From: Longibaculum muris
GTDB lineage: Bacteria > Bacillota_I > Bacilli_A > Erysipelotrichales > Coprobacillaceae
Length of the DNA stretch: 42,341 nt
Direction of reading: 5' to 3'
NCBI RefSeq assembly: GCF_004343035.1
Contig: NZ_SMCQ01000027.1
Coordinates: 1 to 42,341, forward strand
Positions 7,150 to 15,025 of the stretch are shown one piece after another. The notes below the pieces were generated by a model. The model ran no database searches. It was not told the origin of the DNA and was given only the letters and a program-made list of their open reading frames with translations. The position numbers and the translations under genes are program-made. The first letter of the stretch is position 1, and each line of letters opens with the position of its first letter.

Positions 7150-7846
7150 GCAATTAAATACTTTACTAACAATTAGTGATCATGATAGTAATGAATATTT
7201 GATTAGTACTTATTTATTGAATAATTGGAAGAATATTGTGAATTATAAAATGAATGAGGTTCTCATGGAAATTCCAGTTTCCAAATCGACTTTATCAAGG
7301 TTTTGTAAAACTTTAGGATATCGTAATTTTACTGATGTTCAATATCAGTTGTTTTTTGAAATGTCAAAAGTTCATCCTTATAAGAATAATGTGGAATTAG
7401 AAGAAGTTATTCATTTAAAACCGGTTTTAAAGAATAAAAAGAGAATTGTTGTTATTGGAGATGAAAATTCTATGACACCTTTATTGATATATAAACAAAT
7501 CTTTTTTAATATTGGTATAGAATTTGTTATGAAATTTAAAAATAGTAGACCGATTGATGTTTTACAAGAGTTTTGTGTTTCACAAGAGGATATTGTTATT
7601 TATGTTTCTTTATATAAAACAAATTTAGAATTGCTTGCAAATATTTTTGAACATTATATTGAGGTTATAGATTATTTAAGAAAGCAGGATATTTCTTATA
7701 TTTATATAGGACAGATGGTAGATAAGAAAGAAAATGAGGAATATTTTCTACAAATTAAACCATCAAGTAATGTAAGTGATCTTATTTTTCAATTATGTCA
7801 AGCCTTTGAAAAAATCTATGCTCTTTTAAGTGTAGAGAATAACTAA
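7139..7846 (+). CDS. RpiR-like transcriptional regulator, diverged second copy
   Basis: A 235-residue paralogue of the upstream regulator. The helix-turn-helix is recognisable (MEIPVSKSTLSRFCKTLGY), followed by NFTDVQYQLFFEM. The C-terminal domain starts at KRIVVIGDEN. Where active SIS domains carry a serine-rich phosphate loop this protein has VIYVSLYKTN, so ligand binding may be lost or altered. I start it at ATG 7139 because GAGGGA at 7128-7133 lies 5 nt upstream; a TTG 27 nt earlier lacks such a site. It overlaps the stop of the first regulator. No clear terminator follows it. Confidence 0.78.
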   Translation: MIVEQLNTLLTISDHDSNEYLISTYLLNNWKNIVNYKMNEVLMEIPVSKSTLSRFCKTLGYRNFTDVQYQLFFEMSKVHPYKNNVELEEVIHLKPVLKNKKRIVVIGDENSMTPLLIYKQIFFNIGIEFVMKFKNSRPIDVLQEFCVSQEDIVIYVSLYKTNLELLANIFEHYIEVIDYLRKQDISYIYIGQMVDKKENEEYFLQIKPSSNVSDLIFQLCQAFEKIYALLSVENN

Positions 7847-7943
7847 GAAGATTTGTAACCGCTCACGATAAAATGTTATGAAAGAGATTTTAAATAAATT
7901 TATAAATAATAATAAAACGTTGATTACAGCGATATATTTATTG

Positions 7944-7971
7944 TTGTGTTTTGGTATAATTGTGTTATAAT
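7944..7971 (+). promoter_or_regulatory. Promoter of typA
   Basis: TTGTGT (7944-7949), 16-nt spacer, TATAAT (7966-7971). It lies 28 nt upstream of the ATG at 8000 in a 153-nt intergenic region that is otherwise featureless. Confidence 0.6.
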
Positions 7972-7999
7972 CTAAAAGTCGAAAAGGAGTGCGAAATTG

Positions 8000-9823
8000 A
8001 TGAATAACATTAGAAATATAGCTATTATTGCACACGTTGACCATGGAAAAACAACATTGGTTGACCAATTATTAAAATTATCTGGAACATTAAAAGATAA
8101 TGAACAGATTGCTGATAGAGCAATGGATTCAAATGCCATTGAAAGAGAAAGAGGAATTACTATCTTAGCTAAAAATACAGCAATTAATTATAAAGATTAT
8201 AGAATTAATATTATGGATACACCAGGCCATGCAGACTTTGGTGGAGAAGTAGAACGTATCATGAACATGGTAGATGGTGTTTTACTTGTTGTTGATGCTT
8301 ATGAAGGAACAATGCCTCAAACTCGTTTTGTTTTAAAGAAAGCATTAGAAGCAAAGGTTAAACCTATTGTTGTTATTAATAAAGTTGATAGACCAGTTGT
8401 TCGTATTAATGAAGTTATGGATGAAATTCTAGAATTATTTATGGAATTAGGAGCTGATGATAATCAATTAGATTTCCCAACAGTTTTTGTTTCAGCATTA
8501 ATGGGAACCTCAAGCTTAGATCCTGATTTATCAACACAAGTTAATAATATGGATTGTTTATTTGATATGATTATTAAAGAAATTCCAGCACCATTAGTTG
8601 ATGAAGAAGGTGGATTACAATTCCAACCAGCTTTATTAGATTATAATGATTATGTTGGACGTATTGGAGTTGGCCGTGTACAAAGAGGAAAGATTAGAGT
8701 TAATGAATCTGTTGTATGCTTACGTGCTGATGGAACAAAAACACAATTTAGAATTCAAAAATTATTTGGATTCTTAGGATTGCATAGAATTGAAATTGAA
8801 GAAGCAGGAGCGGGAGATATTGTTGCGATTGCTGGTCTTTCTGATATTGGAGTTGGAGAAACTGTTTGTACAATTGGGCAAGAAGAACCTTTACCATTAT
8901 TACGGATTGATGAACCAACAATTCAAATGGTGTTTGGAACAAATACTTCACCTTTTGCAGGAAAAGAAGGTAAATTTGTAACTGCAAGTAAAGTAGAAGA
9001 AAGATTATTTAAAGAAACAAATAAAGATGTTTCTTTAAAGATTGAAAGAATTCCAAATAGTGAAGAATGGATTGTTTCAGGTCGTGGAGAATTACATTTA
9101 TCTATTTTAATTGAAAATATGCGTAGAGAAGGTTTTGAATTACAAGTTTCTAAACCAAAAGTTATTATTAAAGAAATTGATGGGGTAAAATGTGAACCAT
9201 ATGAAGAAGTCTTTATTGAAGCACCTGATGAATGTATTGGTAGTGTTATTGAATCATTAGGATTTAGACGTGGTACATTAGAAAATATGGAATCTGATAA
9301 TGGGATGACAAAAGTTCATTATATTATTCCATCACGTGGATTAATTGGTTTCATGACAAATTTCTTAACAATGACAAAAGGATATGGAATTATTAACCAT
9401 TCTTATTTAGATTATCGTCCAATGGAAGGTGATACTGTTGGTGAAAGACAATTAGGTGTCTTAGTATCTATTGATTCAGGACAAACAACTGCATATGCTT
9501 TAGGTAGTGTAGAAGATCGTGGAGTTATGTTTGTTGGTCCTGGTGTTGATGTTTATGAAGGAATGATTGTTGGTGAACATAGTCGTGATAATGACTTAGT
9601 TGTTAATGTTACAAAAGGTAAACAATTAACAAATACACGTTCATCTACAAAAGACTCAACAGTTGTATTAAAGAAACCTCGTTTCTTTAACTTGGAATCA
9701 TGCTTAGATTATATTAATGATGATGAATTAGTAGAAGTTACACCTGTCAATATTCGTTTAAGAAAACGTTTATTAACAGAAAATGAAAGAAGAAAAGCTT
9801 ATACGAAAAAGATGAATGGATAG
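8000..9823 (+). CDS. typA: Ribosome-associated GTPase TypA/BipA
   Basis: A 607-residue translational GTPase, full length for the family. It binds the ribosome like EF-G and helps 50S assembly and growth under stress or cold. G1 is [10 protein letters not shown] near residue 11, the switch I region contains RERGITI, G3 is [12 protein letters not shown]4 is NKVDRP and G5 is SALMGT. EF-G-like domains II and III, domain V and the TypA-specific C-terminal domain follow, the last containing [15 protein letters not shown] and [15 protein letters not shown] lies 10 nt upstream of ATG 8000; a TTG three bases earlier is less likely. It is a single-gene unit ending in a strong hairpin. Confidence 0.97.
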   Translation: MNNIRNIAIIAHVDHGKTTLVDQLLKLSGTLKDNEQIADRAMDSNAIERERGITILAKNTAINYKDYRINIMDTPGHADFGGEVERIMNMVDGVLLVVDAYEGTMPQTRFVLKKALEAKVKPIVVINKVDRPVVRINEVMDEILELFMELGADDNQLDFPTVFVSALMGTSSLDPDLSTQVNNMDCLFDMIIKEIPAPLVDEEGGLQFQPALLDYNDYVGRIGVGRVQRGKIRVNESVVCLRADGTKTQFRIQKLFGFLGLHRIEIEEAGAGDIVAIAGLSDIGVGETVCTIGQEEPLPLLRIDEPTIQMVFGTNTSPFAGKEGKFVTASKVEERLFKETNKDVSLKIERIPNSEEWIVSGRGELHLSILIENMRREGFELQVSKPKVIIKEIDGVKCEPYEEVFIEAPDECIGSVIESLGFRRGTLENMESDNGMTKVHYIIPSRGLIGFMTNFLTMTKGYGIINHSYLDYRPMEGDTVGERQLGVLVSIDSGQTTAYALGSVEDRGVMFVGPGVDVYEGMIVGEHSRDNDLVVNVTKGKQLTNTRSSTKDSTVVLKKPRFFNLESCLDYINDDELVEVTPVNIRLRKRLLTENERRKAYTKKMNG

Positions 9824-9840
9824 CCAAATGGCTATCCATT
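9815..9840 (+). terminator. Hairpin after typA
   Basis: Perfect 11-bp stem AATGGATAGCC/GGCTATCCATT with a four-base loop, beginning in the last codons of typA. The T tract afterwards is short, so it may act as an mRNA 3' end rather than an efficient terminator. Confidence 0.65.
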
Positions 9841-10011
9841 TCAATAAGAAGTGTTGATAAAATACCCTAAAAAATGACAAAGTTATTGGAAATATAACGT
9901 TATAACCTAAAAATATCACATAATTGTATAGGAAAATAACAAAATATGGAATAAAGTTTGTGTTTTGAATAAAAAGGTGGTATATTATCAGTAATAAATG
10001 GGGGTAATATC
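9841..10011. other. Intergenic region with 12-bp palindrome
   Basis: No gene. It holds a perfect palindrome TATAACGTTATA (9893-9904) with a further GTTAT upstream, and two similar stretches CCTAAAAAAT (9866-9875) and CCTAAAAATAT (about 9906-9916) on either side. A possible extra promoter, TGG-TATATT at 9978-9986, lies upstream of the main DUF6465 promoter. Confidence 0.45.
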
Positions 10012-10040
10012 TTGAAAAAGTAATCGCTTTCATTTATAAT
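10012..10040 (+). promoter_or_regulatory. Promoter of the DUF6465-like gene
   Basis: TTGAAA (10012-10017), exactly 17 nt, TATAAT (10035-10040): a near-consensus housekeeping promoter. The spacer contains a cre-type site. The transcript would start about 14 nt before the GTG. Confidence 0.82.
10019..10033 (-). promoter_or_regulatory. cre-type operator (CcpA/LacI-family site)
   Basis: Read on the minus strand the site is ATGAAAGCGATTACT, which fits the cre consensus WTGNAANCGNWNNCW at every fixed position. It fills the spacer between -35 and -10, where binding by CcpA with HPr-Ser-P would block initiation. The LacI-family protein encoded downstream is an alternative ligand, because such proteins recognise similar palindromes with a central CG. 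Confidence 0.7.
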
Positions 10041-10060
10041 ATGATTAAGGAGGACAGATA

Positions 10061-10279
10061 GTGAAACTAAAATTACAAGTACAATTTAATAATAAAAACG
10101 TTGAAGCGACTGATATTGAAAAATTAGTCAAAGAGGATGTTAAATCAAAAGGTGTTAAAATGACAACTATTGATACATTAGAGGTTTACTATAAACCAGA
10201 AGATCGTTCAATTTATTATGTTGCAACAACAAAAACTGGTGATGTTGTGGGAAATAAAGAACCACTATTCATCGATTAA
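10061..10279 (+). CDS. Small DUF6465-like protein
   Basis: A 72-residue cytosolic protein of unknown function, probably DUF6465. It has an N-terminal beta strand (KLKLQVQFNNKNVEA), a lysine-rich helix (TDIEKLVKEDVKSKG) and a C-terminal strand pair around LEVYYKPEDRSIYYVATTK. Small Clostridia and Erysipelotrichia proteins of this type share the YYKPED...IYYV pattern; I make the call from memory of that family. It starts with GTG, supported by AAGGAGG at 10047-10053, 7 nt upstream. A strong promoter with an embedded cre-type site suggests carbon-regulated, possibly abundant expression. It is monocistronic, ending before a wobble-containing terminator. Confidence 0.72.
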   Translation: MKLKLQVQFNNKNVEATDIEKLVKEDVKSKGVKMTTIDTLEVYYKPEDRSIYYVATTKTGDVVGNKEPLFID

Positions 10280-10312
10280 TTCTTAATATTACTTAAAACA
10301 AATATACCCACA

Positions 10313-10348
10313 AAAAGAAGCTATCGTAATGATGGTTTCTTTTGTTTT
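10313..10348 (+). terminator. Intrinsic terminator after the DUF6465-like gene
   Basis: A 13-bp stem (AAAAGAAGCTATC against GATGGTTTCTTTT, two G-T pairs) with a GTAAT loop, followed by GTTTT. Confidence 0.75.
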
Positions 10349-10353
10349 ATCAC

Positions 10354-10381
10354 TTGCAAGGGAAAAGTTTTCTTGTATAAT
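10354..10381 (+). promoter_or_regulatory. Promoter of the LacI-family gene, with dyad in spacer
   Basis: TTGCAA (10354-10359), 16 nt, TATAAT (10376-10381). The spacer region 10357-10375 holds an imperfect dyad with CAAG and CTTG ends and a GAAAA-G-TTTTC core, a candidate autoregulatory operator. It lacks the central CG common in LacI operators. Confidence 0.65.
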
Positions 10382-10401
10382 GAATACATGAGGATAGAAA
10401 T

Positions 10402-11394
10402 ATGGAAAATAAGAAATTAACAATGAGTGATATAGCCAAAATGGCTGGAGTTGGAAAAAGTACTGTTTCAAGGTATTTTAATGGTGGTTATGTCAAAGAT
10501 GAAACAAGAGAAAAATTAAAGAAAATTATAGATGAGTATCATTATGAGCCAAATGCTGTGGCACAAAGTTTGAAAGCAAAGCATAGTCATATGATAGGAA
10601 TTGTTGCACCTTGTCTAGATTCAATTACTTCATCAAGAATGTTAATGGCAATTGATGAGTATTTAAAAAATAGTGGGTATACAACAATTATCATGAATAC
10701 AAATCATAATGAAATAAGAGAACTTGCCTTTATAGAACATTTGTGGCGTATGAATGTAGATGGTATTATTTTACTTGCGACAACTCTCACTATGACACAT
10801 CAACAGATTGCTGCTAAATTAGATATTCCTATATTAACAGTTGCGCAATTGTTTAAAGGGGGTATTTCAATCATTTATGATGATTATCATGCAGGCTATG
10901 ATGTTGGAGAATATGGAGCAAGTATGAATCATCAAAATGTTTTATATTTAGGTGTTAATCAAAAAGATGAAGCTGTTGGTGTTCAAAGGAAAAAAGGTGT
11001 TTTAGATGCATTGAAAGATCATCAAGTAAAACATGTAACAGTGAAAGAAACAAACTTCTCTTTTACTGATTCTCGTCGTATTATTCATGAGTATTTAACA
11101 AATCATCAACCAAGTTTAATTATTTGTGCTACTGATAATATTGCATTAGCATGTTATAAAGAAATTATGGAAAGAGGATTAAAGATTCCAGATGATATTT
11201 CATTGATTGGTTTTGGAGGATATGAAGTGTCATCACTTGTTACACCAAGTTTATGTACAATTCGTTATGATAATGAATTGGCTGGACAAATGGCCGGAAA
11301 AACAATGATTCAATTGATTCATAAAGAACCAGTTGCGCAAACACAATTAATTGGCTATCAATTAATCAAAGGAGAAAGTGTAAAAAAGCTGTGA
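10402..11394 (+). CDS. LacI-family transcriptional regulator
   Basis: A 330-residue repressor. The LacI helix-turn-helix and hinge are at residues 6-60 (MSDIAKMAGVGKSTVSRYFN, then PNAVAQSLKAKHS). The periplasmic-binding-protein-like domain follows from about 63, with ICATDNIALACYK and the SLIGFGGYE...TPSLCTIRYD stretch typical of sugar-responsive members. The GFGGYE form recalls Lactobacillales sucrose repressors (ScrR), but the ligand is a guess. No sugar transport or hydrolase genes adjoin it, so it is an orphan here. Its neighbours on the left have a cre-type site it might bind. The stop codon lies inside the terminator, which also ends the opposing nitroreductase gene. Confidence 0.88.
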   Translation: MENKKLTMSDIAKMAGVGKSTVSRYFNGGYVKDETREKLKKIIDEYHYEPNAVAQSLKAKHSHMIGIVAPCLDSITSSRMLMAIDEYLKNSGYTTIIMNTNHNEIRELAFIEHLWRMNVDGIILLATTLTMTHQQIAAKLDIPILTVAQLFKGGISIIYDDYHAGYDVGEYGASMNHQNVLYLGVNQKDEAVGVQRKKGVLDALKDHQVKHVTVKETNFSFTDSRRIIHEYLTNHQPSLIICATDNIALACYKEIMERGLKIPDDISLIGFGGYEVSSLVTPSLCTIRYDNELAGQMAGKTMIQLIHKEPVAQTQLIGYQLIKGESVKKL

Positions 11395-11415
11395 TTAAAT
11401 CACAGCTTTTTATTT
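11383..11415. terminator. Bidirectional terminator between LacI regulator and nitroreductase
   Basis: Long perfect stem around AAAAGCTGTGAT/ATCACAGCTTTT with A and T tracts on both sides. It ends both convergent genes, whose stop codons lie in or at the edge of the hairpin. Confidence 0.88.
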
Positions 11416-11949
11416 TATAATATGATATCTATTGAGTTTTTTCTCTTTACGTGGACCTTCGTTTCTAACGTAGCCTAATGCCGCACATCCAACAACTTGA
11501 TGATTGACAGGTAATCCTATCTTCGTTAAAACGTTTCTCACTTCTTCTACATTTTGCGTATCTCTTAATTGATTAATCCAGCAGCTACCAACATTTAAAC
11601 TTGTTGCTGCAAGAAAAATGTTTTCAAGCAAACAACTACCATCTTCAATCCGACGGCTTTCATACTCTGGACCACTTACAATCACTAGCACAGGCGCATG
11701 ATAGGCACAATGATAATTCTCAGGTTTCTTTTCGCCTCTTTCGGCAAAGACAACATTTAATTCATGGACTAATTCATCAATTAGCTCTTTATTTGTGACA
11801 GCAAAAGCCTCACATTGTTGTCTGTTCATCGCACTAGGTGCTTGAATACCTGCTTCTAAGATAGCTTTTAAAGTTTCTTCATCAAGTGGATCTGGTAAAT
11901 AATCACGACAACTTTTACGTTTATATATTGTTTCTAATGTTTCATTCAT
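11410..11949 (-). CDS. Nitroreductase-family FMN oxidoreductase
   Basis: A 179-residue flavoprotein of the nitroreductase superfamily, which reduces nitroaromatics, quinones or flavins with NAD(P)H as a homodimer. The N-terminal KRKSCRDYLPDPLD is the FMN phosphate-binding region (Arg/Ser), followed by GIQAPSAMNRQQCEAF with the conserved P-S-x-x-N. The C-terminal part has LNVGSCWINQL and VGCAALGY, the usual GS-C-W and GYP-like elements. The length fits short single-domain members. The ribosome binding site AGAGGTGA precedes the ATG, and a separate promoter at 11970-11997 drives it. Physiological substrate is unknown. Confidence 0.88.
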   Translation of the reverse strand: MNETLETIYKRKSCRDYLPDPLDEETLKAILEAGIQAPSAMNRQQCEAFAVTNKELIDELVHELNVVFAERGEKKPENYHCAYHAPVLVIVSGPEYESRRIEDGSCLLENIFLAATSLNVGSCWINQLRDTQNVEEVRNVLTKIGLPVNHQVVGCAALGYVRNEGPRKEKKLNRYHIIK

Positions 11950-11969
11950 TCTTAATCACCTCTACCCAT

Positions 11970-11997
11970 ATTATAGTCTTATTCATTGAAAAAACAA
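11970..11997 (-). promoter_or_regulatory. Promoter of the nitroreductase gene
   Basis: On the minus strand, TTGTTT (11997-11992), 16 nt, TATAAT (11975-11970). It lies back to back with the lipoprotein promoter. Confidence 0.65.
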
Positions 11998-12016
11998 TGC
12001 TAAATACAATGATTTG

Positions 12017-12025
12017 TGGTATACT
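12017..12025 (+). promoter_or_regulatory. Extended -10 promoter of the lipoprotein operon
   Basis: TGG-TATACT: -10 at 12020-12025 with TGn upstream; no good -35. The strong AAAGGAGGG ribosome binding site follows before ATG 12051. Confidence 0.55.
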
Positions 12026-12050
12026 AATGTCGATATAAAGGAGGGCATGT

Positions 12051-13547
12051 ATGAAAAAACTACTAGTAGGATTATTAGCTATTGTCTTATTAACAGGTTG
12101 TTCACACAAAAATAAAGACACAACTTTTATGTTAACACGAGATGATCAATTCTATGCTTTATATAATCAAAAAGGAAAACAACTTACAAATTATAATTAT
12201 AAAACATTTCAAGAAGTTAAAGGTGTTGGATATTTAGTTACTGATAGAGATGATAAAAAAAGTGTTATTTCATTTGAGGGTGAACCAATCATCGAAGCAG
12301 GTGTCTATGAGACATTAGAAGCTGTTGACCAAATGTTTTATGCGACTAAGAAAGTAGAAGTCAAAAAAGAGGATAAAGATACGAAAAAAGCAACTGTTGA
12401 TCCTTATCTTAAAAGTAATTTATATGTTTTAAATGGTGAAGGAAAGGTATTATATCAAGCTGATAGTCAAACGGCTATTTTAAAGAGTGAATTACCTGTT
12501 ATCTTTAAAGATAATGAGTATATTGTTTTGTATCATGAAGGAGAAGAATTATATCGTGGAAAAGAGGCTGTTAAATATGTCAGTCGTTATAAATATAGTT
12601 CTTCAGTTGTGATTGGTTTTAATGAGACAAATCATTTTTATCATTTTACAACGAAAGAAGATCAAAAAGATATAGATGTAGATTTAAAACAAAAAGGAAC
12701 TTATAAAATATTAGCTCAAAATCAAGATGGAATTATTTTAAATGATGAAAAATTAAAGAGTATGATTTATGTTGATTTCAATCGTCAACAAGTTTTCCAA
12801 AATACAATTGGAATCAATGATGCTTATTTTGATGAAGAACAAAATATTATCTTAACAAGTCAACATAAAATGTATGCTTATCCAATTGGTGGGGTACCAG
12901 TTTTATTAAATAGTTATTATTTAAAATCAGTGACTTATGTAAATCGTTCTTCTGATATTTATGGTCCTCATCAAGTTTACAACAAAGGGAAATTAACAGG
13001 AGAATTAGAAAATTGTCAATTATATCCTGAAGCTAAACTTGTTTATTCAGAAATTTTCCCTGTTTATGTAAGAAATAAAGGATATCAATATTATAATTTC
13101 AATAGTAAAAAAGTTATTGATAAAACATATATGGAAGCAGAACCATTTAACTCTGATAAGTGTGCAGTGGTTAAAATAAATGATAAAGGTTATTCTTTGA
13201 TTAATGATAAGGGCGATGTTTTGACAAAATCTTATTATTACCAAATTAAGTACATAGGCAGTTCATATTATGCAGTCTATAATGAAAGTGGAACTTTTGG
13301 GATTATAGATTCAACAGGAGAAAAGATTTTACCTGTTGAGTATATTGATTTACCAGAAAAACCTATTGTAAGTTATGATGATCATAATTATTTGATTTTA
13401 GGTAAAAATGGAAGATCTTATGTTTATGATATTGATGATGAAATGAAAGAAATCTTTTCTAAAGAAGGGCAAGTGACTTTAAATTCAAAGGGATATTTTG
13501 AGGTAGGTCATGACTATTATAGAATTGATGGTGAAGTAATTAAGTAA
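12051..13547 (+). CDS. Lipoprotein with WG-like repeats
   Basis: A 498-residue lipoprotein. The signal peptide ends in the lipobox LTGC (Cys17), so the mature protein is lipid-anchored on the outer face of the membrane. The body consists of repeated beta-hairpin units that look like diverged WG/KWG-type repeats. Examples are KGYSLINDKGDVLTKSYYY, GTFGIIDSTGEKILPVEY and GRSYVYDIDDEMKEIF near the C-terminus. Such repeats usually form propeller-like binding surfaces; no enzyme motif is visible. It is 9 nt upstream of a membrane-anchored methyltransferase-like gene with a shared promoter, implying joint function. What it binds is unknown. Confidence 0.78.
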   Translation: MKKLLVGLLAIVLLTGCSHKNKDTTFMLTRDDQFYALYNQKGKQLTNYNYKTFQEVKGVGYLVTDRDDKKSVISFEGEPIIEAGVYETLEAVDQMFYATKKVEVKKEDKDTKKATVDPYLKSNLYVLNGEGKVLYQADSQTAILKSELPVIFKDNEYIVLYHEGEELYRGKEAVKYVSRYKYSSSVVIGFNETNHFYHFTTKEDQKDIDVDLKQKGTYKILAQNQDGIILNDEKLKSMIYVDFNRQQVFQNTIGINDAYFDEEQNIILTSQHKMYAYPIGGVPVLLNSYYLKSVTYVNRSSDIYGPHQVYNKGKLTGELENCQLYPEAKLVYSEIFPVYVRNKGYQYYNFNSKKVIDKTYMEAEPFNSDKCAVVKINDKGYSLINDKGDVLTKSYYYQIKYIGSSYYAVYNESGTFGIIDSTGEKILPVEYIDLPEKPIVSYDDHNYLILGKNGRSYVYDIDDEMKEIFSKEGQVTLNSKGYFEVGHDYYRIDGEVIK

Positions 13548-13556
13548 GGAGACATT

Positions 13557-14609
13557 ATGGAATATTTATTTATTTTATTAGCAACATTTATAGGAATGTT
13601 ATTTTTGATGCAATTGGTATTTTTTGAAATAACGAGAAGTAAGATGGCAAAAGCAGAAAATGTCAATTGGTATTTATCATTAGATAAATCGTTTAGTTAT
13701 AATCGTGTAGGTTATATGTTATTTATTTGTTTTATTTGTTATTTGATATCTTCACCAGAAGATATGTTTACAGCTTCTTGGTTTATCTACTTTATTTTAT
13801 TTCTTGCGATGGGAGTTGTAGCCGATGCAATTGTTCAATATCTAATTCTTGTTTATAGCAAAAAAAGATGTCGCAAGGAAATAGAAGATGCTAAATTATT
13901 AAAAAATGAGCTTTTACAGATAGCTCAAACAATTTCTGGAGAAGCTGAAGAACCAGAACAATCAACACCACAATATGATGATGAAGCTATTTTAAAACAA
14001 TACCTTTTACCAGAAGATCATTTAGCTTTTTTAAGTGTTGATAATGGTGAGTTTGCCAAGAACTTTACTCCACAACCAGAAGCAACATTTTTAATTGAAC
14101 CTTATGCTGATGAGAAAGTTCTTGAACAAAAGTTTGCCGATACATCAATGAAAATCACTACTTTAACACCAGCAGGGCAGTTACCATTTAAAGATGAAAA
14201 AATTGATGTCTTTATGTGTCGTTATTCAAATTATGATAAAGCTGAAGTACAAAGAGTCTTAAAACCAAATGGATACTTCATTGTTCAACAAAATGGTACT
14301 GCAAATCTTAAGGAATTTGTATCTTTATATATGCCATTTCGTATGAAAGGGTCTTGGGATGCTTATTCTTGTGCAGGAACTTTAGAAGGAATTGGAATGC
14401 GTATTATTAATAAGTTTGAAGATTATGGAACATTACGTTTCCATAGTATTGAATCTTTACATCAATTCTTTAAAAGAGAGTCACCTGATTTAGCTAATAT
14501 TAATAAATATCAAGTTTTCTATTTAAAGGCTTTAAAGGCAATTAAGGACCATCATTATTTTGAAATGACAACACATAAATTCTTGGTTATTGCACAAAAA
14601 GTGTCATAA
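13557..14609 (+). CDS. Membrane-anchored methyltransferase-like protein with degraded SAM motif
   Basis: A 350-residue protein. Three N-terminal membrane helices (about 2-25, 48-66, 72-100) are followed by a charged linker and a cytosolic domain (about 150-350). That domain looks like a class I methyltransferase. PFKDEKIDVFMC and EVQRVLKPNGYFIVQQ match motifs IV and V of the RlmA/methyltransf_11 type. The C-terminal LEGIGMRI...LRFHSIESLHQFFK...THKFLVIAQK matches a Firmicutes methyltransferase family ending. The glycine-rich SAM loop is not intact: the equivalent place reads LSVDNGEFAKNF. Catalysis may therefore be lost. It follows the lipoprotein gene by 9 nt with AAGGAG in the gap. Role unknown. 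Confidence 0.7.
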   Translation: MEYLFILLATFIGMLFLMQLVFFEITRSKMAKAENVNWYLSLDKSFSYNRVGYMLFICFICYLISSPEDMFTASWFIYFILFLAMGVVADAIVQYLILVYSKKRCRKEIEDAKLLKNELLQIAQTISGEAEEPEQSTPQYDDEAILKQYLLPEDHLAFLSVDNGEFAKNFTPQPEATFLIEPYADEKVLEQKFADTSMKITTLTPAGQLPFKDEKIDVFMCRYSNYDKAEVQRVLKPNGYFIVQQNGTANLKEFVSLYMPFRMKGSWDAYSCAGTLEGIGMRIINKFEDYGTLRFHSIESLHQFFKRESPDLANINKYQVFYLKALKAIKDHHYFEMTTHKFLVIAQKVS

Positions 14610-14627
14610 AAATATTTATAAAATCAC

Positions 14628-14658
14628 TTGACAAAAAAATATTATGAAAGCGCATAAA
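14628..14658 (+). promoter_or_regulatory. cre-like site near a second possible HPr promoter
   Basis: A consensus -35 TTGACA (14628-14633) is followed by ATGAAAGCGCATAAA (14644-14658). The latter matches WTGNAANCGNWNNCW at all fixed positions except the conserved C near the end. The half-site TGAAAGCG is identical to that in the DUF6465 promoter. The best -10 for this -35 (around 14653-14660) has a long spacer, so the promoter itself is doubtful. Confidence 0.45.
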
Positions 14659-14674
14659 ATCTTTTCAAAATATA

Positions 14675-14702
14675 TGGAAATGTAAATTAATTGTGTTATA
14701 AT
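14675..14702 (+). promoter_or_regulatory. Proximal promoter of ptsH
   Basis: TGGAAA (14675-14680), 16 nt, TATAAT (14697-14702), then a short leader and AAGGAGGAG before ATG 14736. Confidence 0.65.
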
Positions 14703-14735
14703 AGTACTATAAATTATTAAGGAGGAGTCAATAAA

Positions 14736-15005
14736 ATGGCAGAAAAATTATCTTTCGTAGTTTCAGATCCAGTTGGATTACATGCTAGACCTGCAACTAT
14801 CTTAGTAAACCAAGCTAGTAAGTTCACTAGTAATATTAAATTAAGTTACAACGGTAAAGAAGTTAACTTAAAATCTATTATGGGTGTTATGTCTTTAGGT
14901 GTACCTACTAAAGCTACAGTTGAAATTATTGCTGAAGGTGAAGACGAAAAAGACGTAATCGCTTCAATTGCAAAAGTTATCAAAGAACAAAAAGTTGCTG
15001 AATAA
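14736..15005 (+). CDS. ptsH: Phosphocarrier protein HPr
   Basis: An 89-residue HPr, the general phosphocarrier of the sugar phosphotransferase system. It accepts phosphate from enzyme I on His16 (GLHARPAT) and passes it to the sugar-specific EIIA proteins. The regulatory serine is Ser47 in LKSIMGVMSLG, the target of HPr kinase in Firmicutes; HPr-Ser-P is the co-repressor of CcpA. The gene uses ACT, GTA, AAC and similar favoured codons, as expected for an abundant protein. Unlike the classical ptsHI operon it stands alone, with a strong terminator directly after it. Enzyme I must be encoded elsewhere. Confidence 0.97.
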   Translation: MAEKLSFVVSDPVGLHARPATILVNQASKFTSNIKLSYNGKEVNLKSIMGVMSLGVPTKATVEIIAEGEDEKDVIASIAKVIKEQKVAE

Positions 15006-15025
15006 TATATAGCAACATAAAATAC

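Noticed and set aside
8748-8987. Open frames on both strands within typA
   Set aside because: Frame shadows of the TypA coding sequence; no independent start signals.
13047-13244. Minus-strand open frame inside the WG-repeat lipoprotein gene
   Set aside because: Antisense shadow with no ribosome binding site or promoter.
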